Shown: positions 34,183 through 47,102 of the stretch, piece by piece
Position numbering within the stretch: the first letter of the stretch is position 1
Layout of the letters: each line of letters opens with the position of its first letter
Source of the DNA: Artemisia argyi
Taxonomy: Eukaryota > Streptophyta > Magnoliopsida > Asterales > Asteraceae
DNA: 64,000 bases
NCBI GenBank assembly: GCA_030686995.1
Contig: CM060709.1
Coordinates: 301,769,357 to 301,833,356, forward strand
Direction of reading: 5' to 3'
Notes under the pieces: generated by a model
Told to the model about the DNA's origin: nothing
Databases searched by the model: none
What the model saw: only the letters and a program-made list of their open reading frames with translations
Position numbers and translations under genes: made by a program

Positions 34183-35606
34183 CAATCACCTAAATATGTA
34201 AGAAACAAAGAAAATAGTTGGTATCACAATTTTTGGTTCTATTTATCTAAGCATGCATGATCTTGTGTGATTTTCATGGTACCTGCGTATGATAACTAAA
34301 TTAAAAAAAATAATAAAAAAAAAATACCAAGTTAATTACAAAGATTAAAAAGATGTGTGAATCATCTCCAAAATGTTGCAAAAGAGAATTTACATACCGC
34401 TACCAACAATCAAATATCTAAAAGATGTGTGAATCATCATCAAATATACATACTAAATGTGATTTTGGCCGGCTTATATAGGCATGAATTAGGGACTGAA
34501 TGAAACACACGGGGTCTATCTAATTGGTCATAGTTTAATGTGAGTTAACTATTTTCTTTATTAAGTTTGTAAGTTAAAGTTTGTGTAATAATGTATATAT
34601 AATAATGCCACATAAATTGTATAAAAATCGTTACAAACCTTTTTAGCTTCATCTCATTTTATTGTACAACTAATTTTATTAAAAATTAACATTGAAGTCT
34701 AACTAATATTAATAAATTTTATCAATAAACTCAATTTTAAATAGCTAACTAAATGAATATTAATTAACAAACTATTAATAATTCCTAAAACCTTTGGATT
34801 CCACTATTATGTCTTAAACTTAATTTTTTAAATTTACAAATGGGTTTGAGCAAAAATTATATTCTTTTTCTTTTATATTCATTATTCAAGTTACATGCTT
34901 ACATAAACTAATCATGCTAAGAAGTATCATTTAACCATTTAAATGTTGCTTTACATACATGCTCATGCACATTTTCTTTAATCAATTCGCACATGTGAGC
35001 TACATAAATAGAAAACACACATAAATTACTTGTATATGAAAATACATTAACATAATACATATATCTGCACTAGGTTAAATCATCAATTATTCTTGCAACA
35101 TTTTCAACTTCATCTCAATCCATAACCGACTTTTAATTGTAGACTAATTACTAAATATCATGTGATAAATTCCGGCAAGCCTTGCACTTCCATCTCGATG
35201 TTGTATATACTTCACATTAAATGCACCGGTTTTGTTTTTCGATAAAAGTTTGAACTTTTGCTTATTTTTAAAACTCAACTTTTTTTATTTTATATTATAA
35301 TTTACAAACGGATTTAAGTCAAAATTATGTATTTTTTCCTTTCTATTCATTACTCAATGTGATATTTTTAATATGTCGTATTTTGCTATTATGGCAAACT
35401 CATTTAATTGGCGTAAATATTGGTTTCTCACTAATGATTCTACATATAGAAAAAGAAAACACTTTGCGATGCGCGACCTTCTTCTTTTCAATAATAATTC
35501 AATTGCACACAATAAATTCATTCTAATATTTCTCAAAGAGCATTCGAAAACAACTACTTACATAACTAATCACGCTAAAAAGTATCATTTAACCATTTAA
35601 ATGTTG

Positions 35607-35608
<2 letters not shown>
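34182..35608. repeat. Duplicated block B (related to block A and to the Helitron at 35692)
   Basis: 34188-34480 matches 37503-37800 of the neighbouring Helitron candidate. 34500-35062 and 35147-35607 match block A. At 34487 the sequence jumps to AGGGACTGAAT, a word that in the Helitron lies about 250 bp further on, close to its 5' end. Block B therefore looks like a rearranged Helitron derivative. Confidence 0.65.

Positions 35609-35691
<83 letters not shown>
35609..35691. repeat. (TA)n microsatellite
   Basis: TA tract directly abutting the Helitron 3' end at 35692. Confidence 0.95.
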
Positions 35692-35692
<1 letters not shown>

Positions 35693-36018
35693 TAGGTAGT
35701 ATTTTTGGCCGTGCATACGCACGGCCCAAGTGGACTTACGTATATTATCTAATTACCACTCACGTATATTATCTAATTACGAAAGCCAAAAGTGAAGTTA
35801 GTTTTTCATGTGTTCATAAAGAGTAGATTTTAGTTTAAAGTCATATTTTTTTACTCATTTTCTTTAACTTTCTTCAACTGTCGTACACATTATTTGACGT
35901 TGGACAAAATTTACCAAATCATTATCACCAACCCCGTCAACCGGAATCTAACAATAGTTATTATAAGATAATGAATTTAGATTGCATTCGGCCATTAAAA
36001 CTATAAACCTCTTAGCTA

Positions 36019-36304
36019 GAGCATACGGTATGGTAACTCGCAAGCTGAGTTATGGCTTAACTTTGCCCGCGTTAAGGTAGAGTTACCACACCGCGTTACT
36101 TACCTCTGCGTTAAGGAGAGAGTTAAGGTAGAGTTACCACACCACATAGAGTTAAAACCTTAACTCCATGGTGAGTTATGGTTGAGTTATTGTGAGTTAT
36201 GATAAGGGTATTTTTTAGGTGTTAAAGGTTGAAATGCTAAAACTGATGTGCCGCTAACGTGACACCGTGTTAAGCCTTAACTCATGTTATCGCACTGTGT
36301 GCTC
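36019..36304. mobile_element. MITE related to 11188-11822
   Basis: The ends GAGCATACGGTATGG and, inverted, GAGCACACAGTGCG are imperfect. The flanks are CTA and TTA. The body repeats AGAGTTACCACACC and GAGTTATGG/GAGTTATTG words. The right half resembles the right half of the element at 11188. Confidence 0.5.
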
Positions 36305-37430
36305 TTATGATAGCGAAACAATAATTTATTATATTAAACTATATTGTATGAATATATTGTTTATATGATTTTTAAAATCAATTATACTAAGAGAACATCT
36401 TTACAAATTTTGTCACCGTCACATTGTCATTAGCTTGAAAAAAAAAAAAAAAAAAAAAATTAAAAATGGGAATTGATTTACATACTTTATTTTTGATTGG
36501 TACACTCCATAAACTGCATTAGAAATTTGTACCATATTTTAATCTTGTTTCAATTATTTGTACTGTGAGTGTGCCAATAAAAAAAGAGTGTGCAAATCAC
36601 CTCCTATTTTAATCTCGTTTCATCTTAATTTTGTGAAAGTGAAATGAATGAAATTTTGAAAAAATAACAAAAAATATTGTATGATGTCTAAAACATAACT
36701 AAAGTACAGTTTTTTTTTTTTTTTTTTTTTTTTTTTCTTTTTTTAATTAAATAATTGGAGTACTTCGCAGTTGGCACACTTTCACTTTTACTCTTGAAAC
36801 CTGCAACACCACCACTACCAAACTCAACGTAATAGCGAGAATGAAAATTTTGAGATTTTAAGAATCCAAGAGTAAATATATCAACAGAAGCCAACAAAAC
36901 ATAACCATCAAACATAAACATCGATAAAATTTTGCAGTGTAAGAGATATAGTTGCCAACCTTCTTAGCAATGCAATCATCTTCGGTTAAGGAATAATAAC
37001 TTTTATTATTCTTGAAGAAACAGAGAAGAAAAGAATACAACCCGTACTTTGTTTTTTAGCTTCTCCCTCCCTTGCACAACTCCAAAAATTCAAGCCAAAT
37101 AAATCAAACCTACATAAATCATGTACATGTAGGTTTAGATATGTATGTCAAATTCCACTGAAATGTAGGTAAGGAAAAGAAAGATGATGCGCCAAAATAT
37201 TGCAACCGGGCAAGACAGGGGTTGAAAAGAGTGTTGAGAGAGAGATATCATGGGGCGAGTGAAAATAAATGGGTGTAAATGTGATGAGAGATGATGGATA
37301 ATAAGTAGAAATAGACGTTAAGAAAAAAAGGTAGAAATAGAAAGAAGAGTTGTAAGCAAAGACTTCAACAGTGGCCTACTGTTTGGCTACACGTGGCATT
37401 TTCTTGGAGTGTTACAGTAATATGGAGGGT

Positions 37431-37432
<2 letters not shown>

Positions 37433-37503
<71 letters not shown>
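37433..37503. repeat. (TA)n microsatellite
   Basis: TA tract inside the Helitron candidate. Confidence 0.95.
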
Positions 37504-37505
<2 letters not shown>

Positions 37506-38085
37506 CAATCACATAAATATGTAAGAAACAAAGAAAATAGTTGGTGTCTCAATCTTTGGTTCCATTTATCTAAGCATGCATAATCTTGTGTGATTTTCAT
37601 GGTACCTGCGTATGATAACTAAATTAAGAAAAATAGAAGACCAAGTTAATTACAAAGATTAAAAAGATGTGTGAATCATCTCCAAAATGTTGCAAAAGAG
37701 AATTTACATACCGCTACCAACAATCAAAGATCTAAAAGATGTATGAATCATCTTCAAATGTACATACTAAATGTGATTTTGGCCGGTTTATATAGGCATG
37801 AATTATGTTAAATCATTAATTATTCTTGCAACCTTTCGCAACCCTTGCACTTCATCTAACCGACTTTTAATTCTATACTAAATGCTATGTGATCAATTCG
37901 GGCAACCCTTGCACTTCATATCCTTTCATGATTGTATAGTTATTATGAGGCTGCATTGAATTCCGAGCATTAGCTATCTTGTACTCTATGCAATTACTAA
38001 ACGACTCCAACTTGTTTCTAACTCTACAAACTCTATCATCATAACTCCACATTAAATTAGGGACTGAATCTTATAGTATTATAGA

Positions 38086-39170
38086 TATATATTTTTGTGA
38101 GTAAATAAGTAATTTATTCTTTAAAAGCCACGGGCTAAAGTTTTTAGCCTCTTTTATGGGGCTAAATCCGACTTATTTTATAAACCCTTCCATAAGCTCC
38201 ATGACAAACGAGACTTATTTAATTAGCCGGCTTATTTTAAAAGCCCAAGCCCCATAGAAGCCCTCGCCAAACATAGCATGTCCTGGCAGGTTCCTTCTTT
38301 TGTGTTATCTTCTCGTAAATAACCTTCATTTCATCTATTCTATTTTACCTTTGTTAAATAAATAAATAAATAAATAAAAATAATAATAACGAGTATACCT
38401 TCATATTTTGTGTTAAAAAAACCGCTCGATGCATGTTTGAATGCTTGTGTCGGCTGATTTTGTGAAAAGTGCGAGGTATATTGAAATAAATAAATAAATA
38501 AATAAATAAACCTCTATTTTAATTTTTGAAAAAAGTTGACCCACATTGGCCGATTTGGTCAATTTTTATCCGATTAATCAGTATATTGATCATTTTTTAC
38601 CAATCCGACTAATAAGCCGACTAGGCTAATTTGGGCCCCGCTGCCTGGTGTCTAGGTGCCGATTAATCGACCGCCTAGGACAATATGTCATCTTTTACCC
38701 TAAGATTTCTGTAACACGCAACCAAAAAGCCACCACTTTAGAAAACGCATGCGCGCCACACACAACATTTTCGTTATCAGGATAACGAGGCGCCTATGGT
38801 GACGCCAAAAAACCCAGTGCAGTTGGCAACGCCATTAGTGCCAAAGATGCACCATAACGAGCTCGATAACATACAACACCGTGCATTCTAAGACTTCACG
38901 TGACCACATAAATACACTTAACTATTATATCACTTTGGTGATGGTTTCTTAAAACATAATGCAAATTGATGACTTTCAAGCAGGTCACCCACTCCAAGAC
39001 TTGCTATTGCTTAAACGCGTTTAGCTGTCTGATTAGATATGATGCATAAATGCCAATTTAGAAAACTACCATGAACTTTGAGTAGCCCAAGCTCAAACTT
39101 AATCTCAATTAGTAAGAGTTTTAATCAATCTCCGAAGGAATATTCGGAGAATCTTTCCATAAACTATCCA
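38086..39170. other. Intergenic stretch with simple repeats
   Basis: Short (AAAT)n runs occur near 38355 and 38485, with a MITE-like relic around 38125-38275 (GGGCTAAAGTTTTTAGCC ... CCAAACATAGCATG). No gene is recognised. Confidence 0.5.
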
Positions 39171-39507
39171 TTATTTTAGCCCGGCCTGTGACCCAAGTAA
39201 GTAGCTCAACGTCTTATCCCTTCTGTATGCGTTAAGTTTAGATATTCAAATAAAACATACATATACATGTGTCTAATATCAAACAAATATTGTCGTGTAT
39301 ATATTTGTCGTGTATATATTTGTTTAATATTAGACACATGTATATGTATGTTTTATTTGAATATCTAAACTTAACGCAGAAAGAAGGGATAAATCACAAT
39401 ATTAGACACATGTATATGTATGTTTTATTTGAATATCTAAACTTAACGCAGACAGAAGGGATAAGACGTTGAGCTACTTACTTGGGCCACAGGCCGGGCT
39501 AAAATAA
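39171..39507. repeat. Near-perfect long palindrome with duplicated inner segment
   Basis: 39171-39279 is the inverse of about 39400-39507 with very few mismatches (for example CCTGTGACCC versus CCTGTGGCCC). The right side contains an extra direct copy (about 39325-39392) of the inner block ending ACGCAGAAAGAAGGGATAA. A transcript could fold into a hairpin with about 108-bp arms. There are no transposon ends or TSD that I can define. Confidence 0.85.
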
Positions 39508-40555
39508 GTTATATGCGACGTGTGTTTCATATCGTGCATATTGTGATTTATGATATCTTGTACTTTGATATGAAATCAACTCAAATTATATTTTAACCAT
39601 TTATTAAGAAGTTAATTAATTGTTATATATTATTGTTTTAAAAGTAGTATGCACTGCTATCTATAACCATTCATTTGTATGCATTATATTTTGAGGGTAA
39701 ATATGTAAATTTCTTAACAAAATATTGGGAGCAGTAGTGGAACGCTTGTTCATGAAGCATTTCATTTTGGAGAGCGGTTAGCATAGTTTCAACCGCTATT
39801 AGAGATGTTGCCAAACAAGCTTTGCATATAAATGCTTACTGCTTACCGATTGTCGCTCATAAACGCTTCCTTAACGCTTATTGCCAAACATGACCTTGAT
39901 GTAATGAGTCATTTCATGTACTTAGTTATTTCATTCCATAATAGTAAACAAACATATTTTTTTATTACACTATAATGATCTTTTCCATTCTCTCTTTCAT
40001 TATAACATAACAAACATTAGGTAAAGACTAATTTCAATTACGGTGGCTAAAAAGGCTTAAAGCACTTTTAATGCCTTTGAATGACCGAAAAGCACCATAC
40101 TTCATGATAAGACAACGGATTAACAATTGCTCATAAGAGTTCGAAATAAATTTTCGACAATTTATTACGTTATTTATAGAGGTGATGATGTCTCTACATA
40201 AGTTAATTATAAAGTGTATTTTAATAGGGCCAGTTTTTAATGTTACTAGTACAAGTAAAATGTAGCTCGATGTTATTTTCGATATCTGCCGACATGAAAT
40301 ACTTAACAACAAATCTGACGTCACCATAGCTTGAGCTGGCAGTAAAGTAACCGAGTGCAATTGACATGCTTTTGTACTTTAAGCGAGGTCTAAATGTGTT
40401 TCTAGACTCTTGCTAAATATGCTGTTTCTCATAGGCAGATTTCCAAATGATCAAACGTGGCTATATTATGTTTTAAAAAAAGAAAACCTCATTATATTGA
40501 TTCTTTTTATAAAAACAAAAAAAGTAAATAAAAAACTATAGGATGAATAAAAAGT
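39508..40555. other. Intergenic stretch
   Basis: No gene seen. The words GTTGCCAAACAAGC and TTGCCAAACATGACC around 39808-39895 resemble MITE ends of the CCAAACA type. Confidence 0.5.
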
Positions 40556-40627
40556 GGAGATGCGGGGGATCGAACCCCGTGCCTCTCGCATGCAAAGCGA
40601 GCGCTCTACCATTTGAGCTACATCCCC
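40556..40627 (-). tRNA. tRNA-Ala (TGC)
   Basis: Read on minus, a 72-nt cloverleaf. The acceptor stem GGGGATG pairs with CATCTCC (one G-U). The D-arm is in GTAGCTCAAATGGTAGAGC. The anticodon stem CTCGC/GCGAG holds the loop TTTGCAT, giving anticodon TGC. The T-arm GGGGTTCGATCCCC has the B-box GGTTCGATCC. CCA is not encoded, as expected for a nuclear gene. An internal A-box overlaps the D-arm. No intron. Confidence 0.95.
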
Positions 40628-41039
40628 ATTTTGTTTATTCTTCTAGCTTCTTTAATAACAAACAATAATTATCTTGAGGTCATATTTATTATATGCTGAC
40701 TGATGATGACCAACTGGTATATTTTTTCTGCTCTTCCAATCCCCCTTCTATCACCATCAAATTTCCATTCATACAGACACTGAGATCAAACAGATCTTTA
40801 TATTATATATACAGCAATTTCCTATTATTAAAATTTCCCAATATCTTTACTGATTTTAAAAACTTTTTAATTATAGAGTGCGATCTCGTCACCGTGGTTA
40901 TATATATATATATTCATCTCCTTTTTTTCCCGAACTAAAATCTGATCTTGTCACAAATCAACTCAGATTTATAAAATAAACCTTTAGATCTATGTGATAC
41001 TGATCGTTTATTTTTTATAGTAGAAGGGAAAAGTGAAAT
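40628..41039 (+). promoter_or_regulatory. Upstream and leader region of the golgin gene
   Basis: AT-rich region ahead of the ATG at 41040. It includes TATATATATATATTCATCTCC near 40902, which could serve as a TATA region, and a pyrimidine-rich leader. The transcription start cannot be fixed from sequence alone. Confidence 0.3.
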
Positions 41040-44000
41040 ATGGCTTGGTTTAGTGGGAAGGTTTCGTTAGGGAACTTTCCGGATTTTTCTGAGGCTGTTA
41101 GTAAGATTAGCGAGGGTGTTAAATCTATTGAAAAGAATTTCGATAATGCTCTTGGTATCGAAGGAGACACTAGTAATAACCCTGACGGTGCCACTTCTTC
41201 TTCTATTACTTCTCAAGGTTGTTTTTTTTTGCTTTAACTTGTTTCCTTTTTTAGCTACATTGTTTCGCCCGATATTATTACAACAACTTTACTCATTTTA
41301 AGTGCTGCATTGTATTTCGAACTAGCCGATAACACTCTTAGGGGGTGTTTGGATTAGCTTCTTTTGTGGGCTGATCAGCTTTATTGAAATTTGGAAAAGC
41401 CGATAAGATTACTTTTTCAGCTTATGAGCTAATTAACTTCAACTTATGGCATAAGCCATAAGGTCAAGCTCATAAGCTGAATAAGCTGAAAAAAGTGAGC
41501 TTATTGGCTTTTCCGAATTTCGAGAAAGCTGATAAGCCCACAAAATAAGCTAATCCAAACACCCCCTAAGAGTGTTATCGGCTCGTTATCGTTACATCCC
41601 TTAGGCCCTAAGAGTGTATTTTAGCTAGCTCTTACTACTTTTACCTGCTTGACTCACTTTCGTATAAATAATGCATGATGATATTGAACATTGTGGTTTG
41701 TTGCCAAGGCTATTTGAAATGATTGTCTGACGTTGTAGGTAATCAGTTTTTAGTATTTGGGTATAGTGTAGTTGATTAGGTAAATCCCATAGCGACTGCG
41801 TTTACATCCCGTCCCCTAGACTAATCTTAAGGAAATGCTACAAGCCACTCTTTTTGGAAAACCGTGAGCCCTGTTTGCCACTTGTAGCTTGTTTAGGTAG
41901 TAGCAAATGTGACTATCTAGGGATCATTGTACAAGTAAAGCAGGTACGAAACAGCCAAAAAGCGGATTGTTCTTGTTATTATAACTTTAAATAGAAGAGG
42001 CATGCACATTTCGTTACAACGGATTATCTAATCTTGATGATTCGATGTCACATAATTTGTTCTAAAACCTAATGCTTACATAATTTGTATATTTCACGTT
42101 ACATTCGGTTTAAAAAGTTTATCCAATTCTGATTATTTGGTACCACATAATTTCTTTAACACAATGCCCAAATGTCAAGAATTGTTTAGTCCATATTGGT
42201 TTCAAGTGAAAAGGTTTGTGATCTATAATAAAGAATTGTTTTTTTTCAAGAGGGATTGAATTTGCATCCTTTTCTTTGATGATGTCACATTTGAGTATGT
42301 GTATTAATTGGTCGTTTACTAGCAGCTTCAGGGCTATGGTCTACGGATTTAATGTCCTTTATGGGTCAGAAAAATGAGGACGATGATGATGATGATGAGA
42401 ATGACGATGCCAAGTCTGAAAAGGCTGAATCTTCTCGGGAAAATAAAGTGGTTGAAGCTGACAACGATGCTAATGCTACCCATGACCCTGAAGAGTCAAA
42501 TGTTGAAACTTTAAAACCTGAAGTAGATAATTTAGCTTCAGTGGAAGCAGATGATAAGTCGGTTGAAACAAGTACTATTATTAATGAACAAGCAAATGAG
42601 ATTGCTGACGGTCCTTTGGAGACAAAACTTGCGCTTCCTGAAGTAGAAGAAAGTATTGCTGAAAAGCCTATTGTAACAGATAATGATAAATCTGAAGAGG
42701 TGATTATAACTGCTATGGTACATAGTGAAACGGAGACTCGTTTGCATGCAGAACCAGCTGCTGATCATGCTGAGCAATTAGAGGTTTCTGAGGTTCCTGA
42801 CCATAAGGCAACAGAACGCGAGTCAATATTAAGTTCTGAAGATCAAGTTGCACATACTGCACATGAGCCAGATGAGGTAGAACCGCCTCTTGATTTGCAA
42901 AAAACTGATATTGCAGATGAACCAAAGAGACAAGAAGAAGAGACTGTGCAGAAAGTTTCCGCATTTGAGGGAGTAGATGTGCCACCGGAGGTGACTGGTG
43001 AAGAAGCAAAACCGAGTATACAAGTTTTAGATGATGTTTCTCAGATGGTTTCAAATGAAGGTAACACAAATTCCAGTGAACATCAAGCTGACATAAAAGA
43101 ACGGTCGAGTCCAGGAAAAAGTGTGTCTGAAAGTTCAGATTCAGTGGTTGAGCTAGAGAAGGTGAAGAAGGAGATGAAATCAATGGAAACTGCACTTCTA
43201 GGAGCTGCTAGACAAGCTCAGGTACGTAAACATTAGCTCTTGATATTTTTCTATCTATTGATGTACTAATATACTAGGCCAAACTTAGAAACATGGTTAC
43301 TGATAGTTTCCACTTTAGGGGTCTCAGGTCTGATCTAGTATAAAAGTTCCGTCGTTGTTAATTGTTGGGATATAAGGAGGGCACCCAACTATTAAACTTT
43401 TTTACCTAAGATCACACTACTATTTCGGCCACTCACATCTGTATCTTGTTTTTCTATACCACATCCAGCTAAAACAGGCTGAATGATGAAGTTTACCTTA
43501 AAGTTTCGAAAAAACAAAATACCCTTGATAATTATAAAGTACAAAAGTATCGACTAGTAAAAATTCAGAAAATATATTTAGCATATTTTTTATCAGAAAA
43601 ATTGGTATAAACGAAACTGGGTATATACCTTGTGGCCTATAAAGTAGTTTCAATAGTGGGCGGCCTCAATCTGAAAAATATGTAATAGATTATCCGTTAC
43701 CCATTTTTCTGTATCTTATAAACCACTGTGATCAACTAATTGCTAGTAGTGGGATCTAAGTTTGTTTGATTGATCTTCCAGTTGACTTAAAACATATTCT
43801 TTCTTATTGGTATCCAAATTTTAAGTTAAACTGTCTTACCAGGCAAAAGCAGATGAAATTGCAAAGCTGATGAACGAGAATGAACAGCTGAAGTCTTTGC
43901 TTGAGGATCAAATGGTAGGTACAAGTTCATACTTGTCAAAGTAAACTTTTGGATTTCAACTAAATGGTTATTGAAAAGAAACTATCAATCTATTTGTATA

Positions 44001-47000
44001 TATGCATGTAATTATGCATAATTACATTACGAAAGTTTTCGATATCTAATTCTAACACATTATGTGACAGAGAAAATCAAACGAAGCTGAAGTCGAGTCC
44101 ATACGAGAAGAGTATCATCAAAAAGTCTCAACTCTTGAAAGAAAAGTAAACTGCTTGTATATTCTGAAATTTGTTTAAAGGTTACGTATATTATATCCAT
44201 GACTAAACTTGCAACTACTTTAATCCAGGTTTACGCTCTCACGAGGGAAAGAGATACCCTACGCAGAGAGCAAAATAAAAAGAGTGATGCCGCTGCTCTT
44301 CTGAAAGAAAAAGATGAAATCATCACCCAAGTTATGGCAGAAGGTAATGATTGAATACAAGTTATGGACTAAGGTTACATAAATACTTTAGCAAATTGTA
44401 ACTTTTTATTCATTTAGGCGAGGAGCTCTCAAAGAAACAAGCTGCTCAAGAATCAAAAATTAGGAAACTACGTGCACAGGTTGAAATTTAATTAACCTGC
44501 CGGCTTTCCTTTAGAACCCAAAACGCTTACTTTATATGGTCTTATGATTAATGTTTCCTTTTTTGTTTTGTATTGGTGAATGTTAGATCAGAGAGTTTGA
44601 AGAAGAGAAAAAGGGACTGGAAACAAAGCTACAGGTAAAAGTGTGACAAAATGAATAAACATCCCACAAGTATATGGGGTTTGTTTTACTGATTTGGTGT
44701 TTCTTGTATTTATCATTCGAACAAATTGTCAGGTTGAAGAGAGCAAGGCAGAGAGTTTAAAGACAGATAAGGCGGCTACAGAGAAGCTGCTTCAAGAAAC
44801 GATTGAGAAAAACCAGGCTGAACTTGCAGCACAGAAAGAATTCTATACAAACGCATTAACTGCAGCCAAAGAAGCTGAAGCATTAGCAGAGTCACGGGCA
44901 AATGATGAAGCCAGAATTGAACTGGAGGGTCGCCTCAAGGAAGCAACGGAACGTGAAGCTATGCTCTTCCAAACTTTAGAAGAATTAAGGCAAACTCTTA
45001 GCAGAAAGGAGCAACAGGTTTGCATTTCTAAACAGGATTCATTTTTCATATTTTTGGTAATTTGCATAAAATACCAATGTACTTTTTCATTTTTCGTTTT
45101 ATCAGTCACTGTACATTAATAATATGTAACAAATAAAAAATATATAAATCCTTTTTTACCTTTGCGAATTTGCTAAGTTTATTTTTTTGGGGCACTGCAG
45201 GCAGTTTTTAGAGAAGATATGCTAAGGAGAGACATTGAGGACCTTCAAAAACGATACCAAGTGTGTACTTCTATAATTTTTTTTTGACTCCTTTGTTCCA
45301 CATCTTCTGATATTCATTGGTCTTAAGGCAAGTGAGCGTCGGTGTGAAGAATTGGTTACACAAGTTCCTGAATCTACTAGGCCTCTTCTGAGGCAGATCG
45401 AGGCTATTCAGGTTTGTTTCCTTTTAGACATTGTTTTGCACTCGCTTGTGTGGTTTACTAAACTCCCTTTTTTTTATTAACAGGAAACAACTGCTAGAAA
45501 GGCAGAAGCTTGGAATGCTGTGGAGAGATCACTAAACTCACGGCTTCAGGTCCGCTCTTACATATAATAGCTTATATCTTGTTGATGTCATTGTTCGTCC
45601 TTTTGTGGTCCCGTTTTTGCTGATATTTAGATTCACAGGAAGCAGAGGCAAAAGCTGCAGGAGCTGAGGAAAGAGAGCGTGCTGTTAATGAACGATTATC
45701 ACAAACATTATCCCGTATAAACGTTCTTGAAGCTCAGATATCTTGTTTGAGGACGGAGCAAACACAACTAACGAAGTCCCTTGAAAAGGAAAGACAAAGA
45801 GCATCCGAAAGCAGGCAGGATTATTTGGCACTAAAAGAGGAGGCTGATACTCATGAAGGTCGGGTGAATCAGCTTCAAGAAGAGATAAGGGAACTCAAAC
45901 AGAAACATAAGCAAGAGCTCCACGAGGCATTGACTCACCGTGAACTCCTGCAGCAGGTATTGTTTCTGTTATTATCAATCTTGTTTATTATATATTTAAA
46001 GCAATATAATTATGTTCATGATAATTACAGGATGTAGAACGTGAAAAAGCTGCACGTTTGGAATTAGAAAAAGCAGCTCACCTTCAGTCTTCTGCTGTTC
46101 CTGAGGAGAATCCGATAGCTAGAACAAAGTCTGCATTTGAGAATGGTAAAGTTTCTACTAATACTTAATTTTTACATATTTTTCTCATCTATCTTGTATG
46201 TATTTTGTTTTGTCACTGACTTTCATGTGCAGGTTTGGCTCGTAGACTCTCAAATGCTAGCAGTGTGAGTAGTATGGAAGAAAGTTTTTACCTTCAGGCA
46301 TCTTTGGACTCGTCAGATACTTTGTCAGAAAGGCAAAACCCTGGAGAACCGACTTTGAGTTCATACCATCTAAAAAGTAAAACACCAAATGCATATGAAG
46401 CTGCTCTTCGACAAAAGGAGGGTGAACTTGCTTCTTATATGTCTAGACTGGTACACACGTCATATTTTTTTACAAAACTAACATCCTTTTTAGCATAACA
46501 AACAATATCCATTTTTTTTCAATGATAATATTCTTTATTTACTTATAGGCATCCATGGAATCCATTCGAGACTCTCTTGCTGAAGAGTTGGTTAAAATGA
46601 CTGCAGAGGTACATTTCCTAATCAGCTCAAACAAAACTTTATGACAGGTGGCATGAATAAAATCTCATTGCTGAGTATGAATTTTGTGCAGTGTGAAAAA
46701 TTACGGTCAGAAGTGTCGCAGCTGCCTGGCCTGAAGGCAGAGCTGGACTCATTAAGACAAAGGCACTCTGCTGCATTGGAGTTGATGGGTGAACGGGATG
46801 AGGAGGTACACCATTTGAGATCAAACGCAATCTGACCCATTACCCATACATGACTCATATTGTGAAAATTTTGTTTTGTGTAGCTTGAAGAGCTCCGGGC
46901 TGATATCGTGGACTTGAAGGAGATGTATAGAGAACAAGTGAACATTCTTGTAAATAAGGTACTATCTGTTTTGAAAATTAAGCATCGAAATTTTATATCA

Positions 47001-47102
47001 CTAGCAAAAAGTGTGAATTAATTTTGTGTTTCTTTTTTATTTGCCCGATATTTGTGTCTTCTGTAGATTCAGGTTGCTGGTTCATCTGTTGGTGCCACCT
47101 AA
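41040..47102 (+). CDS. GC5: Golgin candidate 5 (TMF/ARA160-like Golgi coiled-coil protein)
   Basis: Golgi tethering protein of the TMF family; the family binds Rab6-type GTPases through its C-terminus. Eighteen coding exons: 41040-41217, 42332-43221, 43843-43914, 44071-44145, 44229-44343, 44418-44479, 44587-44634, 44733-45017, 45201-45260, 45328-45411, 45484-45549, 45639-45956, 46031-46145, 46233-46450, 46549-46608, 46692-46805, 46884-46958, 47067-47102. They sum to 2871 nt, or 956 residues, about the Arabidopsis GC5 length. The N-terminus MAWFSGKVSLGNFPDF and SFMGQ are conserved. Residues about 70-330 are acidic and disordered. A coiled coil runs from about 335 to the end. The C-terminal TMF block includes LAEELVKMTAECEKLRS, LRQRHSAALELMGERDEE and DLKEMYREQVNILVNKIQ. 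All junctions are GT-AG. Confidence 0.94.
41324..41583. mobile_element. Fold-back MITE in golgin intron 1
   Basis: AGCCGATAACACTCTTAGGG at the left is the exact inverse of the right side ending AAGAGTGTTATCGGCT. Symmetry continues inward through GGGGGTGTTTGGATTAGCTT. The arms cover most of the 260 bp. The palindrome extends outside the usual GGGGGTGTTTGG terminus on both sides. Confidence 0.8.

Larger units (their letters stand above)
35692..38085 (-). mobile_element. Non-autonomous Helitron candidate, 2.39 kb
   Basis: On minus, the 5' end is TCTATAATACTATAAGATTC (from 38085), preceded by A. The 3' end is CTAG (35695-35692), followed by T. A perfect 8-bp hairpin GGCCGTGC-GTAT-GCACGGCC (35707-35726) sits 11 nt before CTAG. 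These are strong canonical Helitron ends. No Rep/helicase gene lies inside. The body contains a MITE (36019-36304), poly(T) near 36712-36736, a (TA)n tract at 37433-37503 and an unrecognised region at 36740-37080. Confidence 0.75.

Noticed and set aside
42713..43195. 160-codon antisense frame
   Set aside because: It lies opposite golgin exon 2, which has strong homology and good splice sites; a shadow frame.
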